A stretch of DNA of 64,000 nt from Paralichthys olivaceus (Eukaryota > Chordata > Actinopteri > Pleuronectiformes > Paralichthyidae). Location of the stretch: assembly GCF_024713975.1 (NCBI RefSeq), contig NC_091111.1, positions 18,945,501 through 19,009,500 on the forward strand, read 5' to 3'. Each line of letters begins with the position of its first letter. Position 1 is the stretch's first letter. The translations under genes and the position numbers were made by a program. Positions 33,998 through 45,000 of the stretch are shown in pieces. A model generated the notes under the pieces. The model saw only the letters and a list, made by a program, of their open reading frames with translations. It was not told the origin of the DNA and did no database searches.

Positions 33998-36900
33998 ATG
34001 AGTAACAGTCACCCCCTGCGACCGCTTGCCTCTGTGTCGGAGATCGACCACATCCACCTGCTGTCGGAGCAGCTGGGCGCCCTGGTGCTCGGTGAGGAGT
34101 ACAGTGATGTTACCTTCATCGTGGAGGGGAAGCGCTTCCCGGCGCACCGGGTCATCCTGGCAGCTCGATGTCACTACTTCAGGTAACCGTGATCGTCTCA
34201 ACTCTCCAGTCTTGTTACTTCCCTCAGTCCTACAGATCCCTCGGTAAGCTCACCTTTCACAGTTGTAATAACTGCACCCCCACCCTCTTGCCAACAGTTA
34301 ATCACCAGGTCTTTTTCTTCTCTTTATTCAAGAGCGTGGTCTTTCAGTTCGAGAGCAGGATTCATTGACTTCATGTTCCAATATTGTAATATCTTCACTT
34401 AAAACCCTTTGCTCGCACCCAAATGGACCCAGCTTGTGCTGAGATTTGCTCCTCTTGTGCTCAAACGTGGCGCCTGCATTCAGATATTTTGTTGCTTGGA
34501 CAGATTTCCTGCGCATCTGCTTCAGTCCTCCTCGCACTCACGCTGCTTCTGTGCACACGTCACATGTCCGCTCTTGGATTTTTGTCTGTCAAATTTCCAT
34601 GATCAGTAGAATTAAGAATCAATCCATTATAAACAAAGAGTCTTAGCTGCTGAAAAAATAATTTGCAAGCTGTGATATCTGCTCATGGCATGATAATTAA
34701 ATACTGAATATCTTTGTCTTATTTTCAATCTATGTGATGACTTCCCCATATAATGAATAACAAATTAAGATGAAGACACTTTATTTCAAGTTGTGATTGG
34801 ATGTGCCGGCCCTGTGGACTTCCTGCTTCTATATTTCATTAACTTTAATTTGCTTGTTCTGGCTCCGTCAGGGCCCTGCTGTATGGTGGGATGAAGGAGT
34901 CCCAGCCCCAGGCGGAGGTGTGTCTGGAGGAGACCCGGGCCGAAGCCTTCTCAATGCTGCTACACTACCTGTACACGGGACGGGCCAGCCTCAGCACCAC
35001 TCGAGAAGAGGTGGTGCTGGACTTCCTGGGCTTGGCTCACCGCTACGGCCTGCAGCCGCTGGAGGACTCCACCTCTGAGTTCCTCCGCACCGTCCTGCAC
35101 ACCAACAACGTCTGCCTGGTGTTTGACGTAGCCAGTCTCTACTCTCTGAGCGCGCTCAGTGCAGCCTGCTGTGCCTACATGGACAGACACGCACCTGAAG
35201 TGTTGAACTCTGACGGTTTCCTCACGCTCTCGAAGGTAGGAAGTGTCAGGATCATGGAAGAGCAGACAAAGAGCCACAGTCAGTATTGTATCTGGTTCAT
35301 TGTCATATTAGGATGAACTCAATTATTCCTTCATGATATTTAATTCTGAACTGGGCTGTAAATGACCTGCATAGCTTTGGTGTAACGTAAACCTGAGAAG
35401 CAGTGTCCTCTAGTGGCAGGTGAGAGGTTTGTACAGGACAGAACAGCAGAGGTCACGTCCTCAAATGAAACCGCAGGACTTTAGGCCACAGCATGTGTCA
35501 GTTGATGGAACTAAATAATAACAACACATTATTGTTTACAAATTTCACAACCATCGACGGTTCTGAATCGTCTTCGTTGTTATTTTCTGTGATCTGCTTC
35601 GGTATCGCTCCCCCAGCTTAGATCATCAGTAAAGCTACTTTACATATCCCATAATGCAAGTGTTTCAGTGAATCACGATGTATTTCATCATTCAAGTGTC
35701 TTGAAAATGTTGACATCGTGTAAAACTTGGAGTCTTATCCGGCTCTGAAGTTGCACCCGCTCTTAAAGGTATATACACGAATATGTTGCATGAGGTCTAA
35801 AGGTTTAAAATGTGTTTACAGACGGCTCTTCTGACTGTGGTCAGCCGAGACTCATTTGCTGCCAGCGAGAAGGAGATCTTTCTGGCCTTGAGCCGTTGGA
35901 GTCGGCACCACGGGGAGGGAGCTGACACACATGAGGTGATGTCGGCGGTGCGGCTGCCACTCATGACCCTGACGGAGATGCTGAACGTGGTGCGGCCGTC
36001 CGGCCTTCTGAGCCCAGATGACCTGCTGGATGCCATTAAGACCCGATCCGAGAGCCGCAACATGGACCTCAACTATCGGGGAATGCTTAGTCAGTGCTCT
36101 TCATCCTCCACCTGCTCACAGTTACTGTCACTGCTGTGGATCAAATCAAACATTAATTGCAAAATGTAATCTGGTTTACTTCTGTTCTTCTTGTACAGTA
36201 CCAGAGGAGAACATCGCCACCATGAAGTACGGAGCTCAGGTGGTGAAAGGGGAGCTGAAGTCAGCTCTGCTGGACGGAGACACCCAGAACTACGACCTCG
36301 ACCATGGCTTCTCCAGACATCCTATTGAGGAGGACGGCAGGGCGGGGATCCAGGTCAAACTGGGACAATCGTTCATTATCAACCACATACGCCTCCTGCT
36401 GTGGGACAGAGATAGCCGGTAAGACGAGCTTGTCTCACTCTGCCAAAATTAATGAAACAAAAAAAAAAGCTGCCACAGCGGGATGTGAATTTTTTCTTTT
36501 GACACTTATTATAATTCACATGAGTTTTATTATTATTATTATTAAGAGACACAACTTCAGTTTATTAATGAAGAAGCTGGTTCTGACAAACTGTGGCCCT
36601 GTTCTGACCTGATATCAGTTTCTGTCCTGAGAGATCCGATCACAAGAGGATCGTTCTGAGTTTGTTGGTTATTTTCTCTTTCTGCTGTCTGATTAACCTC
36701 ATCACACTGACTTGATGCATAATGTCAAACTCAACATGAGGCGCTTTGTGCTCTGATTGATTATTGAAGGTCGTACTCCTACTACATCGAGGTGTCAATG
36801 GATGAGCTGGACTGGGTGCGTGTTGTAGACCATTCCAAGGTCCTCTGCCGCTCTTGGCAGAATCTGTACTTCACACCACAAGTTTGCAGGTAGACCGATG

Positions 36901-38433
36901 CTGAGCACACACACACACACACACACACAAATATATAATGTTATATAATTTCCATCTGGTGTTTTTCTCTTTTGCTTCAGGTACGTTCGCATTGTGGGAA
37001 CACACAACACGGTCAACAAGGTCTTCCACCTCGTGGCTTTTGAATGCATGTTCACCAACCACTCATTTACCCTGGAGGACGGACTTGTGGGTAAGTTAAA
37101 TAAAAGTCTTCACTGCCCCTGTAGTTTTCAAGAGACTTCCTGTGCAGCTGTGTTGTTCTATATTAAATCTGCGCTCTGGTAAAGTGCAGAGCAGCTAATT
37201 ATCTGCTGTGCAAAACAACTCTTCAAACCTGTGCTTCATGTCTGCAGTGCCCAGCGAGAATGTGGCAACCATCGCCTCCTGTGCCAGTGTCATCGAGGGT
37301 GTGAGCCGTAGCAGAAATGCCTTGCTCAACGGAGACACGCGCAACTACGACTGGGATTCTGGATACACCTGCCATCAGCTGGGCTCTGGAGCCATCGTCA
37401 TCCAGCTGGCTCAGCCCTTCTCCATCGGATCCTTAAGGTAGATCTGCCCACGTTGTCAACTGGAGCAAGAAACTGTTCAAATTTACACAATTACACCAGA
37501 ATCCTGGAAGGAAACATTCTGTGTGTGACATAGATTCATGGCATTGGTGGCAAATACAATTAAAATGTCACTCAGTAGAGCTCCCACCTTCACCGAGGCC
37601 CAACAGTCTCCTCATGAAACCACATTTAAATTCACTAGGTCTTGGATCTGCACCATCTCACATTCATAAATACCTGATGAAAACCTCACACTGAATGTTG
37701 GTACTTTTTAAGGTGAAGTAGAAAACGAGTCCCTGGATGTTATTAAAGCTCTTTCCTCTGTTCAGGCTGCTGCTTTGGGACTGTGACGAGCGCTCCTACA
37801 GTTACTACGTCGAAGTCTCCACCAACCAGCAGCAGTGGACGAAGGTGTTGGACCGCACCAGGGTGGCGTGTCGGTGAGGCTCCTGTTTCCTCGTCTTATT
37901 ACTTCCTTTATCAGGCTTTGATTAATCCCGTGACATTAAGAGACCAGCTTTACATGATGACATTCTAAAAACATTTTGACAATGTTGTCTCGTCCAGATC
38001 ATGGCAGACCTTGACGTTTGATAAGCAGCCGGCTTCCTTCATCCGTATTGTTGGGACTCATAATACTGCGAATGAGGTGAAAACACATTTGACTGTGAAT
38101 GTCAGTCGTTTGTCTGTTTGTTGTTTTAATGCTACAGGAAACAAAAACATACGTTGGAGCAGAATTTAACTTTGTGCGATGTTGACTGTGAATTCTCTGC
38201 AGGTGTTCCACTGTGTTCACTTTGAGTGTCCGGCCCAGCTCGACACAGAGGTCAATGAAGGAAGTCCTGGCCTGAATTCGTCTGACTCTGACGCTGCCTC
38301 CCAGCAGCCACGACCCCAGCGACCTTCACGCACACACAGCCTGCTGCCCTCCCAGCCCTCCCAGCCCTCCCAGCCCTCCCAGCCCTCCCAGCCCTCCTCC
38401 ACCCCATCGTCGTCCTCACAGTCCCATCTCTGA
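33998..38433 (+). CDS. btbd9: BTB domain-containing protein 9
   Basis: Ten coding exons, all phase-consistent: 33998-34182, 34872-35235, 35822-36089, 36199-36418, 36770-36889, 36981-37090, 37248-37437, 37766-37873, 37998-38076, 38203-38433; 624 aa (human 612). BTB domain from about residue 30 (YSDVTF at 35-40) to 120, then BACK (about 140-240), then two discoidin-like F5/8C modules, each with the HxFSRH or YTCHQL pattern, a LLLWDxDxRSYSYY motif and a RIVGTHNT motif. The start MSNSHPLRP matches mammals exactly. The tail ends in a serine/proline-rich stretch with a fivefold 9-bp repeat encoding QPS. Known role: CUL3-type adaptor, linked to synaptic plasticity, iron handling and restless legs syndrome. 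The gene is about 4.4 kb here, against hundreds of kb in mammals. Confidence 0.97.
36906..36929. repeat. (CA)n microsatellite, btbd9 intron
   Basis: About 12 CA units, 16 bases after the donor of coding exon 5. Confidence 0.95.
37567..37675 (+). repeat. Interspersed repeat fragment (CTCAGTAGAGCTC family)
   Basis: Matches 40291-40410 and 43424-43495 in pieces (CAACAGTCTCCTCATGAAAC, CCACATTTAAATTCAC, GGATCTGCACCA). Same orientation; family not named. Confidence 0.5.
38353..38397 (+). repeat. btbd9: 9-bp coding tandem repeat in btbd9
   Basis: Five CAGCCCTCC units in frame, coding QPSQPS... in the disordered C-terminal tail. Confidence 0.9.
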
Positions 38434-39870
38434 GAGCGCCCTCGCCCCCTCGCTGGAGGGTGCTGAGAGGAAGGGAGACCTCAGAATGCCATTTTGCACA
38501 GCGTTCATCATCCAGACTGCACTGCTACAACGCTAATTAAGGCGATCGTCTCATTGTCATAACCTGTGGTCCCTCTGTCATAAGTGCAACATTAGACACT
38601 GGTATATCTGTAGCAGAAGCGTTTAGGGCTCCAGTCTTCCTCTTAGTTCTGAAACTGAAAGTCAGATATTTCATCCACTGGCCCGTGCATTTTTGTGAAG
38701 GTACTTTTTCAGCTACTAGAACTCAAGTTTTCTCCCGTCAAAATCAACTGTAAACTTCACTTCTCCAAAGATGAGGCACACACTGAGATGTGGTAGTACT
38801 GTACCGCCAAAGAACAGTAAGACCAGGAGGGGAAGAGCGTTGTTATCTGAATTTTACGAGTTAGTATTTCCAAAAGAAATGGATTTTATCCTTAAACAAG
38901 CTATTTTTTTAAGGAACTGTCTTAAAATGATTCTACTCACTTTTCATACCATCAAGCTAACCGAGTAGACGTCAAGTATTTTTCAAACTGTGGAGTTAAA
39001 TCTCTGAAAGGTTTGCCAAAGCTGCCGAGCTAATGCTTTCTGTGGCATTTGTATGCAAATAGCACTTAATCCAATTATGCATTTGCATATTAAGTAATGG
39101 CTGTTTTAGTATTTGTCGACGGGCTTTCACACCTCAAACCAAAACCTGTGGTCCTCATCTGGTGTTGAGTTTTTTTTCTTAGTTGAAATTCATACCTCAA
39201 GAAAAAACCTTGCTAAAATTTCAAGTTGATTTAATTAAGTGTCTTAATGAAACATTTTAAGCACTTGAGTGGCTTAGCACAGATGATTGGGGAAATCAAT
39301 TAGGTCAATGAATATTGGCACTGACAGGCTCGGACCAAATTACATATATGCACTAGAGCTGCCTGGAAGAAGGTTCATATACAGAAGATGCACGAGCAGC
39401 TGTCGTCGGCACTTTACTTTACTCAAGTATACAGAAATAAAGTTTGCGGCTTGGGTCCCCTGACTGAAGTACAGTTGTGGAGTGCTGGGTTTGGTTTCTT
39501 TCTATTTTATGTTAAGTTAATTTGAACACGTCCTCGCTCATGGAAGTGTCTGTTTATGTGTTTTTAAATTAAGCTATCAGTGCCGTGGTTTCCTTTGTGT
39601 CCTGATGTTGCACTTTTGAGTTGTCTCCTGTGTTTGAATCCTTTTTGTTTGATGTTAGATTATCTGAAATAGCTATCTACAGTGGGTGACACACTGATGT
39701 TTCTATAAACCCCCTTCAGTCATCCCTGTCTATGTTTTAGAAGAAGTTGAATGAAGTATTCTTTAATAAATAACCAGAGAAGTGAAATAGGACATTGTTT
39801 AGGTTACACTCCCCACCCTCCTCCTCACTTTGTGTATAGTTTTAACTAATAAATATATTTGTTTTGACCA
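38434..39870 (+). other. btbd9: btbd9 3' UTR
   Basis: About 1.4 kb downstream of the stop with no other gene. It includes two opposed octamer motifs (ATGCAAAT 39053-39060; ATTTGCAT 39081-39088) and AATAAA hexamers at 39436-39441 and 39848-39853. Which one is used is not known. Confidence 0.5.
39848..39853 (+). terminator. btbd9: Candidate distal poly(A) signal of btbd9
   Basis: AATAAA followed by a T/G-rich stretch (TATTTGTTTTG). Confidence 0.45.
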
Positions 39871-40290
39871 TTGATGTGCGATTGCATTTCACTGCCTCTG
39901 GTTTAAAGAACGTGATTAGGGAAGCAGCTGACCTAGTTTCTGAATGTTCATCGCTGTTCGGTGTCTGCCTGAGTCACTGCTGTCGAAACAAAGTGAAGGT
40001 CTTTGATACGAGCAATACAGTGATTGACACCTGTTCTGTGTCGAGAGCTTCTGTTACAGTCAGTCGACATGTTGGTCGCCATGCTGCAGGTTGCTCTTCA
40101 GGCTATATTCATATGTAATACGACCCTTTTTTTGTTGGGATTTTTGTCATGAAACATTTAAAAAAATTTGAAGCTCAAATTGTCCTTTTTGTCTTGTTTC
40201 GTTCGCCCCATAGGAACAGAGGAGACTCTTTTAATCAGAACTCTGATTTGATTCACAAAATGAAAATATTTTTGAAAATGATATAACTAG

Positions 40291-40410
40291 AATGTCAAGG
40301 TCCTACAGTCCCCTGAGGAAGCCACATTTAAAGTCACCAGATCCTGATTTTTATTCGGATCTGCACCAACTCACACGAATAAACATCCGTCCCCTCAATA
40401 TGTCTGATTT
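40291..40410 (+). repeat. Interspersed repeat fragment (same family as 37567-37675)
   Basis: AATGTCAAGGTCCTACAGTC, CCACATTTAAAGTCACCAG and GGATCTGCACCAACTCAC align with the btbd9-intron copy. Confidence 0.5.
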
Positions 40411-40506
40411 TTCAAATCAAGATCGACAAATTCTCTTAGAACTCCACGAAGATTTTGCCAAATACAACATGTGATCAATGTGGAGATCCAAGTGAATGCA
40501 CGCGCT

Positions 40507-40580
40507 GAATTCAATTCAGGTTTATTTGCATGGCACCAAATCACAACACGAATGATGTCAGGGCATTTTAAAAAAACATT
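40507..40580 (+). mobile_element. Decayed fish repeat (TTTATTTGCATGGCACCAAATC type)
   Basis: Resembles the common teleost TTTATTTGTATAGCGCCAAA tail found at the 3' end of some LINE-type elements. Only about 70 bp is left. Confidence 0.4.
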
Positions 40581-40960
40581 TTATCGGGGAGAAACCTCTG
40601 GAAGTAGAGTCAGAGTTGGTGGCCATCTGCCTCCACTGGTGGTTAAAACGTTAAGAGGTCGACTTTAAACTTTTTGGTTTGAAGTCCAAAGTTGTTGGGC
40701 TGGTTCTCTGCCTGTGCTTTTATTTGGACTTCATAGAAAACTATGTTTCAGGTTCCATCGGATAGAACATGGAGCAACATCAAAGCCAACCCCTGTTTCT
40801 CGTCACATGTTTGTGGCTCCTCGGTTTCTTTGGTACAATATTGACATTAGTGCTTTGATGGACGCGTTTCCGGTCCACGGTTCCCGGAGCCCTCGACGTG
40901 TGAACAGGGGTGGTCCTGATGCGCTCGGAGGGGAAGGCCTTCCTCTATCTATTTATTTTC

Positions 40961-41338
40961 GCTCCTCTCTTCCCTCCCACGCATTTAACGTCGGTGAGTG
41001 TGTTCGGTGAACGTGTAGCTGGACGTTGGTGGATCTCCCGGAGCCTTTAGGTGTCGACCGAAGCACAGGGACGCCCCCGTCGCTTCGCTCGCCCGTCGAA
41101 ACGTCCCAACGTCCAGCTGATCGCTTCCCCGGGACTCGTTCGATTCCTCCGCTTCAAACGCTCGGTTCCGCTCGACCGGAGGATTCCTGCGGTCCGCTCC
41201 GCCTCCAGCCCGTGGACCGTAAAACAAAGAGGACATTTATCCGTGTTTGTGGATCGTTGTCCCTCAGGGATCGACCAGGCCCCGGACTCATCCTCCAGCC
41301 TCGCGTTTCCTCATCGCTTCTTTTCTTGTGTCGGAGTC
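40961..41338 (+). promoter_or_regulatory. zfand3: CpG-rich promoter and 5' UTR of zfand3
   Basis: Dense CpG with many TCG and CCGG words, running into the zfand3 start codon. No TATA box seen, as expected for a broadly expressed gene. Confidence 0.55.
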
Positions 41339-42050
41339 ATGGGAGACACCAGCGAACGAAGCAAACCCCCGGGTCTCCCTCCCCGGTGTCCCTGCGGATT
41401 TTGGGGGTGAGTTTGAACCTCGGTTCGATGTGGACCAAACCCGGATGGGACGAGGCTCAGCGGGTCTCACCCAGTCCGAACCCATTGTTGTTGTTCTGCT
41501 GTGCAGGCCGAGGGTGGGGGGTTGGGGAGTTAGCTAATAAATAAACCTGCTAGCTTGAAAACTAGCTAAACCTCCGCCTGCTCTTCAAAGTCCACCAACG
41601 CTCTTTGGACGTGTCGAAGGCTGCGGGTGCTTGTCGCCGCAGAGACGTCGTGTTCTGGGGGGTTCGTGGACTCGGGAGGTGACGGACCCGACACGGAAAA
41701 TGATTTATTACCAGCAGGTTCCTTTTAAACCTGTTTTCGTTGCCCGAGCCTCGGTGGAAGAAAAGCGACGGCTAGCACGTTAGCTTGTTTTAAACTTCCC
41801 CTCCCTCAAACAGAGCTGTGCTAATGGGCTAATGGGTTGTTTTAGGGGATTTCACACCTTTTACAGTCGGTCTGGATGTGAGTTAGAAACCGGATGTGAT
41901 CCACTGATGGCCTCTGTGCAAGAACAATGTCTACATGTAAACCCTGAGTGGATTTAACAGGAAGGGTTCTCCATGACAGAGTCACTACAGGCGAAAACAT
42001 GGAACATGACAAGATTACTCATCACATTACTGAGAACCACACACACACAC

Positions 42051-42081
<31 letters not shown>

Positions 42082-45000
42082 CACACACACATATACATAC
42101 ATATATATATATAACAGCAACACTCAAACATGACTGTTCCTCCTTACAGGCTCATAACGGGTGATTAAAAACATGTTCCATGATAAGATCACTGTGATCA
42201 CACTTTCTTGTGATACCAGAGAGGACAAACAGGAACCAGAATTTAAAAACGTCAAAGACAAGAAGCAAATGAATACAACGTCTTTTTTAAATTTAACGAA
42301 TAACAAGTTGTGTAATACAAAATCTTGAATTAAATACGTCAGGTAAATCATTTAGAATAATGTCCCACAAAGTGAAAGCCATTGTCGGTGAGTTTTCCAA
42401 ATGACAATTCATACAGTTTAGTGGAAAGTCCCTCAGGGCTCTGAGTTGTGACATAAGCTTTACATCTTATATGTGAGTGAAACTAGTGAGGCATCCAAGG
42501 TATTACACTTCCTTCTATTTGCAGATGACACACACATTTTAAAATAATTTTCAACTTGAATAAAATTAGATAAATGGTTTTGGTGAATTTAAAAGAGGGA
42601 TGATGAATTTAAAATCTGCAGAGTTAATGTGATATAGACACCCTGAGGTCTTGTAATACCAGCTACGAACTGCTTCACGTAGAGGAGAGACATAATCAGG
42701 GAAATGCAAATGTTTAAAGACAAGGAGCAATGAACACAATGTCATTAAGATGGTGATACGCTGCCATTGTGTGAAATACAACCTGAAGGATAACAGCGCT
42801 CCTGTTCTGAGGTATTAACAATACATATCGTTTTCATATGAACTGTCATCTGACTACCAACCCCTCCCCCAGGATCCAGCCGCCGGTTGCCTTCATTTTA
42901 TGGTGTCCAGTAAGCAAAGAGGGACCAGTAACCCACCTGTCAATGTCAGGTGTCACAAATGGCAGCGGTGTTGTATGTTTACAGCCCTAACCCTGCGCTC
43001 AGAATAACACCTGGCCGGGGGGCTGCTGGCCAGCCTGTCCCACACAGGCTCCTTGCACATGTCACTGAAACTCAAGGCCTCTTAATAAGATCTTGAGTAA
43101 GGTTAGGGACAGCGTGTTGAAGGACTGGATTCAGTATTGCAGCTCTTTCCTTCCTCTGGCAGCACCAGTGACGCACATCTTCTAACACTGGATACAGTGT
43201 TTTTGTATTTTTGTTTCACAGTTATTAGTTTGCGTCGAACGTTGAAAGGACTCTAACACTGTTAAGATCAAGTGTCCACAAATCAGCTGAGAGCATGAGG
43301 GCTTTGTTACCAAAGACGACACCAGGTGATTTGATTTATTAGTTGCTCCTCTTTAAGAGAAGCTGTTTCTCATCAGTGAAGTCACCTGGATGAAACGGTA
43401 ACCTGAGGAACATGAGAACTAGAACGACACTTAGTAGAGTTCATTCCTCTGCCAAGGCCTGACAGTCCCCTTATCAAACCACTTTTTTTTGATGGTCTAG
43501 TCGCACTGTGAAAACATAAACCACCATTTGAATGATTTCATTGAACCGACCTGTTTGGAGTTTCATCATCTGTCTTGCCTTTCAGTCGTCAGGTATTGAA
43601 TTAGCAGTTGATTAGAATCACTTGCACAGAAACCAAACAGTCCTGTTGTAAATACAATCTTTGACTCTGTTTGATTCAACTTTCTCAATTCTTGATGCTG
43701 TGGTTAGAGGTCGTGTTACATTAGTACTGGACTGTATTGTAATTTTCAATATTCACCCACCTTTACATTTGTTCATGCGGCGGACAGTAGAAGCACATTT
43801 TCCAAATCTGTATCTGCAGTTGTATAATTAGAGCAAAAATAAGACAATGGCAGATTTGTGTCGGCACCAAAGTCCAGTCATTCGTTTCGGTGTCTGAGTC
43901 CCGCCTCTCAACAGAGTTTCATCCATTTAGAGATATTGATATATCTTGGTGACTCACAGGTGTATTGGCTGTAATGGGTCAAAAACAACACCTCCTTGGT
44001 GAAGGTGAAAACATTCTGTGCAGGCTTGTCCTGCTGCATTAGTCACATAGCTCCTGTAGCAACAATGACATGAATACCCTACGGAGTTCCAGCGTCTATT
44101 GACTATTGACAGGACTCGCAGCTGATAGAAACGAGCCAGCCTAACGTATTGTGGCTGTATGAACATTAAAGAGAGATCCAGAAGCTGAGGGAAAGACACA
44201 CCTGCAGGAAAGGTTCTGCCTACCACCAAGAAGAGCAGGAGTACATTTACAAAATACTTTGTGTTTAAGGATTAAGATTTCGGTGAAAGGATCTATAAAA
44301 TAATCCTACTGATGTTTTCACTCGTGTGTCTCATCTAACTTTGACAAAATATTGTTTTCATTCCCCCGGACTGGGCCCTTTTTATTTATATACTTTATAT
44401 TTACATGAGGAGTGGGTCCCCTCCCCCTCCATGGAGGCTGCCATGTTTTTCTTTCAGTAGCCAAAACGCCTTTGAGTTTTTATGACAACTGAAGCTGCCA
44501 CAGGTTTTCTCTCATGTTTGGAAGGGTTGGGTGAGGGGAGGGTTGTTCAGCTGCAATAAAACTTCATTTTACAGAATATAACATTGCAGAAAACATAGAT
44601 TTCACATAAAATTGTCTTAATTTCTCAAAATTGATCTGTGGATGTTAACACAATTTATTCTGTCTTCTTTCCTCAGGTCCAGTAAAACCATGAACATGTG
44701 CTCCAAATGTTTTGCTGGTAAGTGTCAACACAAATCTTTTGTTTTTTTTAATTTGAACAATGTGACGAAATAAAATCACATGTATAAATAGATAAGAATA
44801 AATGCAGAAATAAATAATTAAAGACATGAAGAATGAATACAGTTTGTGATAATTAAAAAATGCTATATCTGCACCGGCCGACTCGAGACAGAAGTAGTAG
44901 TTAGTTAAGCCTGCCCACCTAATTAGCATTCCCAGAAGTCAATAAATAAATAAATGTAGAAATGTATATGTATTTAATTCTGTATTCCTCCACTTGTTGT

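Larger units (their letters stand above)
39871..40960. other. Intergenic region btbd9-zfand3
   Basis: No gene recognised. It contains repeat fragments at 40291-40410 and 40507-40580 and otherwise featureless sequence. Confidence 0.5.
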
